From an uncultured Clostridia bacterium (GTDB lineage Bacteria > Bacillota > Clostridia > Oscillospirales > Ruminococcaceae), in contig CAMDZU010000041.1 in the NCBI GenBank assembly GCA_945910715.1, positions 1-8,432 of the forward strand: a stretch of DNA of 8,432 bases. The letters are read 5' to 3'. The notes beneath the pieces were generated by a model. It saw only the letters and a program-made list of their open reading frames with translations. It ran no database searches and was not told where the DNA came from. The number at the start of each line of letters is the position of its first letter. Positions within the stretch are counted from its first letter, which is position 1. Below are positions 1 through 6,197 of this stretch, piece after piece. A program made the position numbers and the translations under genes.

Positions 1-1336
1 GACCTGTTTCCTGGTCTGTCCATGTCTTGAAGGTTGGATCTTCTTCAGCAAGCTTTGCTAAAGCAAGAGCCATCTTTTCCTGACCTGCCTTTGTCTTTGG
101 CTCGATAGCCAGATCGATAACAGGATCCGGGAATTCCATGGATTCAAGGATTATAGGGTGATTTTCGTCGCAGAGAGTATCACCTGTTGTTGTGTTCTTA
201 ACACCAACGGCAGCAGCAATATCGCCGCAGTAGCAAACTTCAAGATCCTGTCTGTGGTTTGCGTGCATCTGCAGGATACGTCCCATACGTTCCTTCTTGT
301 CCTTTGTAGCGTTCAGCACACTTGCGCCTGCTTCAACGATACCGGAGTAAACTCTGAAGAAGCAGAGCTTACCAACGAATGGGTCTGTTGCAATTTTGAA
401 TGCGAGAGCTGAGAATGGCTGGTCGTCACCTGCGTGTCTTTCTTCTTCCTCGCCTGTTTCCGGATTAACGCCCTTGATCGGTGGGATATCCAGAGGTGAT
501 GGCATATAATCAACAACTGCGTCCAGTAACTTCTGTACGCCCTTGTTCTTGTAGGATGTACCGCAGATTACAGGAACCATTGTGTTGTCAATGGTTGCCT
601 TACGAATGCAGTCCTTGATTTCCTGAGTGGTGATTTCTTCACCCTCAAGGTACTTTGCCATTATTTCTTCGTCCTGCTCAGCAACAGCTTCGAGAAGTTC
701 TTCTCTGTACTTCTGAGCAAGTTCCTTCATATCTTCAGGAATTTCTTCTACACGCATATCCTTGCCGAGGTCGTCGTAGTAAACATCGGCGTTCATCTCA
801 ACTAAGTCGATAATTCCTCTGAATGTATCTTCGGAACCGATAGGAAGCTGAATCGGAACAGCGTTTGTCTTAAGTCTGTCCTTCATCATCTTAACTACGT
901 TGTAGAAGTCTGCACCCATAATATCCATCTTATTTACATAAGCCATTCTGGGTACGTGATATTTGTCTGCCTGACGCCAAACAGTTTCTGACTGTGGCTC
1001 AACGCCGCCCTTTGCGCAGAAAACTGTTACTGAGCCGTCAAGAACTCTCAGTGAACGTTCAACTTCAACTGTGAAATCAACGTGGCCTGGAGTGTCGATA
1101 ATATTGATTCTGTGCTCTTTCCAGTATGCGGTAGTAGCAGCAGAGGTAATGGTGATACCTCTTTCCTGCTCCTGCTCCATCCAGTCCATTGTTGCAGAAC
1201 CTTCGTGAGTTTCACCAATCTTATGATTGATACCTGTATAGAACAAGATACGCTCAGTAGTGGTGGTCTTACCAGCATCAATGTGAGCCATGATACCAAT
1301 ATTACGGGTCATTTCGAGAGATACGTCTCTTGCCAT
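1..1336 (-). CDS. fusA: Elongation factor G, N-terminal 445 residues (3' end off the window)
   Basis: EF-G is the translational GTPase that drives tRNA-mRNA translocation on the cytoplasmic ribosome. The reading frame is open from the ATG at 1336-1334 to the left edge. GTPase motifs are intact: G1 AHIDAGKT at residues 17-24, G2 RGIT 59-62, G3 DTPGH 81-85, G4 NKMD 135-138, and a G5-like GTS near 259-261 in a segment reading [11 protein letters not shown]. The G' insertion lies between G4 and G5, domain II follows (about 290-390), and domain III has just begun ([18 protein letters not shown]) when the window ends. Family length is about 690-700 residues, so roughly 250 C-terminal residues (domains III-V) are missing only because of the edge. 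GGAGG at 1345-1341 lies 4 nt before the ATG. The gene starts 19 nt after the rpsG stop, so the two are surely co-transcribed. A TetM-type protection protein is unlikely given the canonical EF-G motifs. Confidence 0.98.
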   Translation of the reverse strand, partial: MARDVSLEMTRNIGIMAHIDAGKTTTTERILFYTGINHKIGETHEGSATMDWMEQEQERGITITSAATTAYWKEHRINIIDTPGHVDFTVEVERSLRVLDGSVTVFCAKGGVEPQSETVWRQADKYHVPRMAYVNKMDIMGADFYNVVKMMKDRLKTNAVPIQLPIGSEDTFRGIIDLVEMNADVYYDDLGKDMRVEEIPEDMKELAQKYREELLEAVAEQDEEIMAKYLEGEEITTQEIKDCIRKATIDNTMVPVICGTSYKNKGVQKLLDAVVDYMPSPLDIPPIKGVNPETGEEEERHAGDDQPFSALAFKIATDPFVGKLCFFRVYSGIVEAGASVLNATKDKKERMGRILQMHANHRQDLEVCYCGDIAAAVGVKNTTTGDTLCDENHPIILESMEFPDPVIDLAIEPKTKAGQEKMALALAKLAEEDPTFKTWTDQETG

Positions 1337-1355
1337 ATTTCCTCCGTTCTACTGA

Positions 1356-1826
1356 TTACCACTTGAAATGAGCAAAAGCCTTGTTAGCTTCAGCCATTCT
1401 GTGAGTATCATCGCGCTTCTTGCATGAACCGCCCTGTCCGTTTAATGCGTCTAAAATTTCGTTAGCAAGTCTTTCCTTCATAGTCTTCTCATTACGAGCA
1501 CGGCTATAAGTTGTGAGCCATCTCAGACCTAATGTTCTGCGTCTGTCAGGACGAACTTCCATTGGTACCTGATATGTTGCACCGCCTACACGGCGAGCCT
1601 TAACTTCTAACTGCGGCATAATGTTTTCCATTGCCTGTTCAAAAACTTCAAGTGGTTCCTTGCCAGTCTTTTCGCCGACAATCTCAAATGCGCCGTAAAC
1701 AATCTTCTGGGCTACGCCCTTCTTACCGTCGAGCATGATGTTGTTGATAAGTCTTGTTACCAGTTCAGAATTGTACATTGGATCCGGTAATACATCACGC
1801 TTAGGTACGTTACCTCTTCTTGGCAC
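1356..1826 (-). CDS. rpsG: 30S ribosomal protein S7 (GTG start)
   Basis: S7 is a primary binder of the 16S rRNA 3' major domain. It nucleates assembly of the 30S head and lines the E site next to the mRNA exit. From GTG at 1826-1824 the product is 156 residues, exactly the usual bacterial length. It begins [12 protein letters not shown] and ends AFAHFKW; internal signatures include [11 protein letters not shown] and the basic stretch [13 protein letters not shown]. The GTG is chosen because AAGGAGG at 1841-1835 sits 8 nt upstream and homologues begin at this residue. The in-frame ATGs at 1859 and 1844 would add 11 or 6 non-homologous residues, and the 1844 ATG abuts the Shine-Dalgarno site. 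It is second in the str operon, 165 nt after rpsL and 19 nt before fusA. In E. coli, S7 represses its own translation from the rpsL-rpsG spacer. Whether that happens here is inference. Confidence 0.98.
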   Translation of the reverse strand: MPRRGNVPKRDVLPDPMYNSELVTRLINNIMLDGKKGVAQKIVYGAFEIVGEKTGKEPLEVFEQAMENIMPQLEVKARRVGGATYQVPMEVRPDRRRTLGLRWLTTYSRARNEKTMKERLANEILDALNGQGGSCKKRDDTHRMAEANKAFAHFKW

Positions 1827-1834
1827 TTTACTTC

Positions 1835-1841
1835 CCTCCTT
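1835..1841 (-). promoter_or_regulatory. Ribosome binding site of rpsG, fixing a GTG start
   Basis: On the minus strand this reads AAGGAGG, a near-perfect match to the anti-Shine-Dalgarno sequence, followed by an 8-nt gap to GTG (1826-1824). It overlaps the in-frame ATG reading through ATGAAGGAGG at 1844, which argues against initiation at that ATG. Confidence 0.9.
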
Positions 1842-1852
1842 CATAAATTTTC

Positions 1853-1866
1853 GCTGCAAATGCAGC
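1853..1866 (-). repeat. Perfect hairpin GCTGCA-TT-TGCAGC before rpsG
   Basis: This is a 6-bp, GC-rich inverted repeat around a 2-nt centre, ending 11 nt upstream of the AAGGAGG of rpsG. It could influence ribosome access or act as a protein-binding element. No U-tract follows, so it is not an intrinsic terminator. Confidence 0.75.
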
Positions 1867-1897
1867 TAATGAAAATCATCGGTACTCGAAAGCGTTC

Positions 1898-1919
1898 AGC
1901 AGCTTGTACACAAGCCGCC
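1898..1919 (-). repeat. Ten-base-pair hairpin in the rpsL-rpsG spacer
   Basis: In the transcript, GGCGGCUUGU pairs with ACAAGCUGCU around a 2-nt centre. There are eight Watson-Crick pairs, including a perfect inner 6 bp at 1902-1915, and two G-U wobbles. It is the strongest single hairpin of the spacer. No U-run follows, so it is not a terminator. Confidence 0.7.
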
Positions 1920-1941
1920 TGTCTCCCGCCGTCCATTCAGA

Positions 1942-1969
1942 GGTTAATATATTAACCCCACAAATGTGG
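1942..1969 (-). repeat. Two abutting palindromes just after rpsL
   Basis: CCACAAATGTGG (1958-1969 as read on the plus strand) is a 5-bp inverted repeat around 2 nt. It is followed with no gap by the 16-bp perfect palindrome at 1942-1957. In RNA the two would form coaxially stackable stems. They lie 22 nt downstream of the rpsL stop and lack a following U-tract, so termination is not the obvious role. Confidence 0.7.
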
Positions 1970-1991
1970 CAGTGATTAACTTAACTAAAAG

Positions 1992-2420
1992 TTACGCTTT
2001 TTTTGCACCAGCCTTCGGACGCTTAGCTCCGTACTTAGATCTGCCCTGCATTCTTCCGTCAACGCCCTGTGCGTCAAGAGTACCACGGATGATATGATAA
2101 CGTACACCTGGTAAATCCTTAACACGTCCGCCACGAATCAATACAACGCTGTGTTCCTGCAGCTTATGTCCGATACCTGGAATATAAGCAGTAACTTCGA
2201 AACCGTTAGAAAGTCTTACTCTGGCAATCTTTCTCATAGCAGAGTTAGGCTTCTTAGGAGTAGCAGTTCTAACTGCTGTGCATACGCCACGCTTCTGTGG
2301 TGCATGGATGTCGATAGCTTCCTTCTTAAGAGTGTTCATGCTCTTCTGGAGTGCAGGAGCCTTGGACTTCTTAACAGCAACTTCTCTTCCTTTTCTAACA
2401 AGCTGATTAAAGGTTGGCAA
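1992..2420 (-). CDS. rpsL: 30S ribosomal protein S12 (TTG start)
   Basis: S12 sits at the 30S decoding centre, controls tRNA selection accuracy and is the classical streptomycin-resistance target. From TTG at 2420-2418 the product is 142 residues beginning [11 protein letters not shown]. The segment between about residues 25 and 40 is longer than in E. coli, as in other Bacillota. The decoding loop [11 protein letters not shown] has Lys56 (E. coli Lys43), and [13 protein letters not shown] has Lys101 (E. coli Lys88); both are the streptomycin-sensitive state. Asp102 is the residue that RimO methylthiolates in bacteria possessing that enzyme. The TTG is chosen because AGGAGG lies 9 nt upstream and homologues begin here. 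The in-frame ATG at 2438 overlaps the Shine-Dalgarno site and would add six non-homologous residues. It is the first gene after the str promoter and the rpoC-rpsL spacer. Confidence 0.98.
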   Translation of the reverse strand: MPTFNQLVRKGREVAVKKSKAPALQKSMNTLKKEAIDIHAPQKRGVCTAVRTATPKKPNSAMRKIARVRLSNGFEVTAYIPGIGHKLQEHSVVLIRGGRVKDLPGVRYHIIRGTLDAQGVDGRMQGRSKYGAKRPKAGAKKA

Positions 2421-2427
2421 TTTGTTA

Positions 2428-2435
2428 CACCTCCT
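2428..2435 (-). promoter_or_regulatory. Ribosome binding site of rpsL, fixing a TTG start
   Basis: The minus strand reads AGGAGGTG, an extended anti-Shine-Dalgarno match. The AGGAGG core (2435-2430) is 9 nt from the TTG. The core begins inside the in-frame ATG reading ATGAGGAGG (from 2438), so that upstream ATG is very unlikely to be the start. Confidence 0.9.
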
Positions 2436-2454
2436 CATTATAATATAAATTCCT

Positions 2455-2473
2455 CGTGTTTATCTTAAACACG
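2455..2473 (-). promoter_or_regulatory. Perfect 8-bp hairpin at the predicted 5' end of the str mRNA
   Basis: The minus strand reads CGTGTTTA-AGA-TAAACACG, a perfect inverted repeat with a 3-nt loop. It starts one base after the predicted transcription start (about 2474), so the transcript would begin almost directly with a stem-loop. Such 5'-terminal hairpins are known to protect mRNAs from 5'-end-dependent decay. As DNA it could equally be an operator centred near +11. The dyad is seen; both roles are inference. Confidence 0.65.
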
Positions 2474-2480
2474 CTTGATT

Positions 2481-2509
2481 ATTATATACTAAAAAACGGC
2501 AAAAGTCAA
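2481..2509 (-). promoter_or_regulatory. Housekeeping sigma promoter for rpsL-rpsG-fusA
   Basis: The -35 box TTGACT (2509-2504) and a consensus -10 box TATAAT (2486-2481) are separated by exactly 17 nt. The predicted start is a G near 2474, giving a 5' untranslated region of about 54 nt to the rpsL TTG. The sequence upstream of the -35 box is A/T-rich, consistent with an UP-like element. This promoter lets the str genes be transcribed independently of rpoBC. There is no extended -10 TGn motif. Confidence 0.88.
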
Positions 2510-2555
2510 TATTTCTGTGCATTTTTACAAAAATATTGTAGCTTTCACCGTTTTT
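2492..2555 (-). terminator. Long A/U-rich hairpin with U-tract after rpoC, likely intrinsic terminator
   Basis: In the transcript AAAAACGG-UG-AAAG (2555-2542) pairs with CUUU-UG-CCGUUUUU (2505-2492), making 14 continuous bp with a tandem G-U. After a 3x1 internal loop, CAAUAUUU (2538-2531) pairs with AAAUAUUG (2514-2507). The 3' arm ends CCGUUUUUU, the signature of a Rho-independent terminator. The stem is A/U-rich, so termination may be partial. It overlaps the -35 box and the spacer of the downstream str promoter. Its start is 87 nt after the rpoC stop codon. Confidence 0.6.
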
Positions 2556-2588
2556 CATCTGTTATTTTAAGCTGTTTTGTGCAAATTG

Positions 2589-2614
2589 CTCATAATCGGC
2601 AACAACCGACCGAG
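2589..2614 (-). repeat. Nine-bp hairpin in the rpoC 3' region
   Basis: Transcript CUCGGUCGG pairs with CCGAUU and GAG around a UUGUUG loop, with a 2-nt bulge and two G-U pairs. It follows the rpoC stop by 27 nt. No U-tract follows, so it is more likely a 3'-end stability or processing structure than a terminator. Confidence 0.45.
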
Positions 2615-2641
2615 TAAATGCAAATATACATTTTACTGTTA

Positions 2642-5600
2642 TTACAAAATTTCTTCTTCGTCAACAGTTTCCTCATCGTGAGCTGTCATACCTGTACCTG
2701 CAGGAATGAGCTTACCGATGATTACGTTCTCCTTAAGTCCGAGGAGCGGATCTACCTTGCCGTGAATTGCAGCGTCGGTAAGAACTCTTGTTGTTTCCTG
2801 GAAGGAAGCTGCCGAGAGGAAGGAGTCGGTTGCAAGTGAAGCCTTTGTGATACCGAGAAGTACAGGCTCGTGCTTCGGAAGTGTTACTTCCTCGCCGTTC
2901 TTCTGACGTTCCTCAAGCTCCTCGTAAATCTTAACATACTCGTTCTTGTCGATTACGGAGCCGGGAAGCAGATAAGAATCGCCGGGCTCTGTTACTCTTA
3001 CCTTTCTCATCATCTGACGAACGATAACTTCAATGTGCTTATCGTTGATATCAACACCCTGTAAGCGGTAAACCTTCTGAACTTCGGAGATGATGTAGTT
3101 CTGAACAGCCTCTTCGCCGTTTGCGGCAAGTACGTCGTGGGGGTTGATTGAGCCTTCGGTAAGCGGATCGCCCTTCTTGAGAACGTCGCCGTCCTGAACC
3201 TTCATTCTGTAACCGAAAGGTACAGGATAAGCTTCCTCAACGCCTGTTTCCTCATCTCTTACAATAACGTGTCTTGTCTTCTTGATTTCCTCAATTCTTG
3301 CAACACCCGATACCATTGTGATAATTGCGCTGGACTTTGGACGACGGCTTTCGAAAAGCTCTTCTACACGAGGAAGACCCTGTGTAATATCCTCCGCAGA
3401 CGCAATACCGCCTGTGTGGAACGTTCTCATTGTAAGCTGTGTACCCGGCTCGCCGATAGACTGAGCGGCGATAATACCAACCGCTTCGCCCATTGTGATT
3501 GGATTGCCGTTTGCAAGGGACGCACCGTAGCACTTAGCGCATACGCCATGCTTAGCACGGCAGGTAAGCACTGAACGGATTCTTACCTTTTCAACGCCTG
3601 TGTCGCAAATCATCTTTGCATCGGCGTCGTTCATAAGCTTATCCTTCTTAACAAGCACAGCACCGTTGCTGTCAACAAAGTCTTCGCAAAGGTATCTGCC
3701 GATTAAACGCTCGCTTAACGGCTCAACCTTCTGCTTACCCTCACGGATTTCGTAAACCTCAATGCCCTTTGTTGTTTCGCAGTCCTCCATACGGATAATA
3801 ACTTCCTGTGAAACGTCAACAAGACGACGGGTCAGATAACCTGAGTCGGCTGTTCTAAGAGCTGTATCCGCCAGACCCTTACGAGCGCCACGGGAGGAAA
3901 TGAAGTATTCCATAATGTTAAGACCTTCACGGTAGTTAGCACGAATAGGAACTTCGATTGTTTCACCCGATGTATTGGCGATAAGACCTCTCATACCTGC
4001 AAGCTGTCTGATCTGGTTGATAGAACCACGGGCACCCGAGTCAGCCATCATGTAGATTGGGTTGAATTCGTCAAGGTTGTCTGTCAGAGCGTCGGAAACA
4101 TCGTTTGTAGCCTTGTTCCATACGCTGATAACGGCGTTTTTACGCTCCTGATTGGAGATAAAGCCTCTTGCATAGTTTCTGTTGATTGCAAGAACTTCTT
4201 CGTCTGCGTCGGCAAGAATCTGCTTTTTCTTTGGCGGAATTGAAGCGTCGCATACGGCAACGGTGATTGCTGCACGGGTTGAGTACTTATAACCAAGAGC
4301 CTTGATTTTGTCAAGAACCTGAGAGGTCATCTTTGTACCGTGAATCTTGATGCAGCGTTCAATAATCTGTCCTAACTGCTTCTTGCCTACCTTGAAGTCA
4401 ATTTCAAGGTTAAGAATCTTTTCGGGGTCGCTTCTGTCAACAAAGCCCAGATCCTGCGGAATGTGCTCGTTGAAGATAATCTTGCCCACTGTTGTATCAA
4501 TAATTCTTGTGATTACTTCCTCGCCTACGTCCTTGGTTACACGAACCTTGATTGCAGACTGGAGTGTTACAAGGTGCTCCTGATAAGCCATAAGAGCTTC
4601 GTTGAAATCACGGAATACCTTGCCCTCGCCGGGCTCGGCCTGCTTGTAAAGTGTAATATAGTATGAGCCCAGTACCATATCCTGTGTAGGAACTGCAACA
4701 GGACGTCCGTCAGAGGGCTTTAACAGGTTGTTTGCGGCAAGCATAAGATTTCTTGCTTCGTCCTGTGCTTCATTGGAAAGGGGGAGGTGAACAGCCATCT
4801 GGTCGCCGTCGAAGTCGGCGTTGTAAGCTGTACATACCAGCGGATGAAGCTTGATAGCACGGCCTTCAACAAGTACAGGAGAGAAAGCCTGAATACCAAG
4901 TCTGTGAAGTGTAGGTGCACGGTTAAGGAGAACGGGGTGATCCTTGATTACGTCTTCAAGAACGTCCCATACCTCGTCCTTTGCTCTGTCAACCATTTTT
5001 CTTGCGCTCTTGATGTTGTTGGAAAGGCCTCTTGCAACAAGCTCCTTCATTACGAATGGCTTGAACAGCTCGATTGCCATTTCCTTAGGCAGACCGCACT
5101 GATCCATTTTAAGGTCAGGACCTACAACGATAACGGAACGTCCCGAATAGTCAACACGCTTACCGAGCAGGTTCTGACGGAAACGTCCCTGCTTGCCCTT
5201 TAACATATCTGAAAGGGACTTCAGCGGTCTGTTTGACGGACCTGTTACCGCTCTGCCGTGACGGCCGTTGTCGATAAGGGCGTCAACAGCCTCCTGCAGC
5301 ATTCTCTTTTCGTTTCTGATGATGATTTCGGGAGCGTGAAGCTCGATCATCTTCTTAAGACGGTTGTTTCTGTTGATAACACGTCTGTATAAATCGTTAA
5401 GGTCGGAGGTTGCGAAACGACCGCCGTCCAGCTGCACCATAGGTCTGATGTCCGCAGGAATTACGGGAACAACGTCAAGTATCATCCATTCGGGGCGGTT
5501 ACCGCTCTGTCTAAAGGCCTCAATTACGTCAAGGCGCTTTAACAGCTTAACACGCTTCTGACCCTGCTGTGTGCCGTCAAGCTCTGACTTTAATTCCTCG

Positions 5601-6163
5601 GAAAGCTTGTCAAGGTCGATTTCCATAAGGAGCTCCTTGATAGCTTCAGCGCCCATGCTTGCACGGAAACCGTCGTCATAGCGCTCTCTCATATCAGCGT
5701 ATTCCTTTTCGGAAAGGAGCTGGCACTTGACAAGACCTGTGTTTACGCCAGGATCGATTACGATATACTTTGTAAAGTAAAGTCCTTCGTCACGGCGCTT
5801 GGGCGAAATGTCAAGAACCTGTCCGATTCTTGACGGTGTACCCTTGAAATACCATATATGAGATACGGGAGCAGCCAGTTCAATGTGACCCATACGCTCA
5901 CGTCTAACCTTGCTGCGTGTAACCTCAACGCCGCAGCGCTCGCAGATTTTGCCTTTAAAACGGATTCTCTTATATTTTCCGCAGGCGCACTCCCAGTCCT
6001 TCTGAGGCCCGAAAATTCTTTCACAGAAAAGACCGTCCCTTTCAGGCTTCTGTGTGCGGTAGTTGATTGTTTCAGGACGCTCAACAGCGCCGTAGCTCCA
6101 GCTTCTGATTTGCTCAGGAGAAGCCAGACCGATTTTCATTGATTCAAATTCAGTAAATCCCAA
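2642..6163 (-). CDS. rpoC: DNA-directed RNA polymerase subunit beta' (TTG start)
   Basis: Beta' is the catalytic clamp subunit of RNA polymerase. The product is 1173 residues, normal for Bacillota, with no large trigger-loop insertion. Seen in order: N-terminal zinc ribbon C59/C61/C74/C77; NRAPTLHR 414-421; catalytic NADFDGD 448-454 with Mg-binding Asp450, 452 and 454; bridge helix about 744-785; second zinc site C795/C868/C875/C878; trigger loop TMRTFHTGG with Met912, Arg913 and His916; the C-terminal region about 1105-1160 that contacts omega; then a short acidic tail. The TTG start is chosen because TGAGGT lies 7 nt upstream; the ATG nine codons in ([15 protein letters not shown]) has no Shine-Dalgarno site, and homologues extend about this far before it. 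Residue 758 is Arg where E. coli has bridge-helix His777. It lies 34 nt after rpoB in one operon. Confidence 0.99.
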   Translation of the reverse strand: MGFTEFESMKIGLASPEQIRSWSYGAVERPETINYRTQKPERDGLFCERIFGPQKDWECACGKYKRIRFKGKICERCGVEVTRSKVRRERMGHIELAAPVSHIWYFKGTPSRIGQVLDISPKRRDEGLYFTKYIVIDPGVNTGLVKCQLLSEKEYADMRERYDDGFRASMGAEAIKELLMEIDLDKLSEELKSELDGTQQGQKRVKLLKRLDVIEAFRQSGNRPEWMILDVVPVIPADIRPMVQLDGGRFATSDLNDLYRRVINRNNRLKKMIELHAPEIIIRNEKRMLQEAVDALIDNGRHGRAVTGPSNRPLKSLSDMLKGKQGRFRQNLLGKRVDYSGRSVIVVGPDLKMDQCGLPKEMAIELFKPFVMKELVARGLSNNIKSARKMVDRAKDEVWDVLEDVIKDHPVLLNRAPTLHRLGIQAFSPVLVEGRAIKLHPLVCTAYNADFDGDQMAVHLPLSNEAQDEARNLMLAANNLLKPSDGRPVAVPTQDMVLGSYYITLYKQAEPGEGKVFRDFNEALMAYQEHLVTLQSAIKVRVTKDVGEEVITRIIDTTVGKIIFNEHIPQDLGFVDRSDPEKILNLEIDFKVGKKQLGQIIERCIKIHGTKMTSQVLDKIKALGYKYSTRAAITVAVCDASIPPKKKQILADADEEVLAINRNYARGFISNQERKNAVISVWNKATNDVSDALTDNLDEFNPIYMMADSGARGSINQIRQLAGMRGLIANTSGETIEVPIRANYREGLNIMEYFISSRGARKGLADTALRTADSGYLTRRLVDVSQEVIIRMEDCETTKGIEVYEIREGKQKVEPLSERLIGRYLCEDFVDSNGAVLVKKDKLMNDADAKMICDTGVEKVRIRSVLTCRAKHGVCAKCYGASLANGNPITMGEAVGIIAAQSIGEPGTQLTMRTFHTGGIASAEDITQGLPRVEELFESRRPKSSAIITMVSGVARIEEIKKTRHVIVRDEETGVEEAYPVPFGYRMKVQDGDVLKKGDPLTEGSINPHDVLAANGEEAVQNYIISEVQKVYRLQGVDINDKHIEVIVRQMMRKVRVTEPGDSYLLPGSVIDKNEYVKIYEELEERQKNGEEVTLPKHEPVLLGITKASLATDSFLSAASFQETTRVLTDAAIHGKVDPLLGLKENVIIGKLIPAGTGMTAHDEETVDEEEIL

Positions 6164-6170
6164 TTTGTAA

Positions 6171-6176
6171 ACCTCA
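6171..6176 (-). promoter_or_regulatory. Ribosome binding site of rpoC supporting a TTG start
   Basis: The minus strand reads TGAGGT, with 7 nt (TTACAAA) before TTG at 6163-6161. It is weaker than the str-gene sites. It favours the TTG because the downstream ATG at codon 9 has no purine-rich site before it. Confidence 0.75.
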
Positions 6177-6197
6177 ATTCTATAAAATCAGTTGTTT

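Larger units (their letters stand above)
1827..1991 (-). promoter_or_regulatory. Structured rpsL-rpsG intercistronic region, candidate S7 autoregulatory site
   Basis: This 165-nt gap is long for two adjacent ribosomal protein genes and carries no convincing gene. In transcript order it holds a perfect CCACA-TT-TGTGG hairpin (1969-1958) and, directly abutting it, a 16-nt perfect palindrome GGTTAATATATTAACC (1957-1942). A 10-bp hairpin follows (1919-1898), then a perfect GCTGCA-TT-TGCAGC hairpin (1866-1853) 11 nt before the rpsG Shine-Dalgarno site. In E. coli the same gap binds S7 and mediates feedback on rpsG and fusA. The structural similarity of position is seen; the regulatory role is inference. 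I see no promoter with both hexamers at good spacing inside it. Confidence 0.55.

Noticed and set aside
1827..1859. N-terminal extension of S7 starting at the ATG at 1859 or 1844
   Set aside because: The added residues do not match S7 homologues, and the AAGGAGG site is correctly spaced for the GTG at 1826 but would lie inside the extended coding sequence.
1841..1936. A 31-codon minus-strand ORF in the rpsL-rpsG spacer (MDGGRQAACV...) whose TGA touches the rpsG Shine-Dalgarno site
   Set aside because: It has no Shine-Dalgarno site, its length is well within chance, and it spans two hairpins that explain the region better. Ribosome profiling would settle whether it is a leader peptide.
2421..2438. 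Six-residue N-terminal extension of S12 from the ATG at 2438
   Set aside because: The AGGAGG site would be inside the coding sequence and the extra residues have no counterpart in S12 proteins. The TTG at 2420 is spaced correctly.
2437..2442. A second TATAAT on the minus strand just upstream of rpsL
   Set aside because: It overlaps the start of the Shine-Dalgarno site, has no -35 box at proper spacing, and would start transcription at or inside the rpsL start.
2589..2614. Hairpin after rpoC considered as the rpoBC terminator
   Set aside because: CAAUUUGCAC follows the stem instead of a U-tract. The hairpin at 2492-2555 fits a terminator much better.
4787..5203. Plus-strand ORF of 138 codons opposite rpoC
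   Set aside because: It is an antisense shadow of a strongly conserved part of rpoC, with no recognisable domain.
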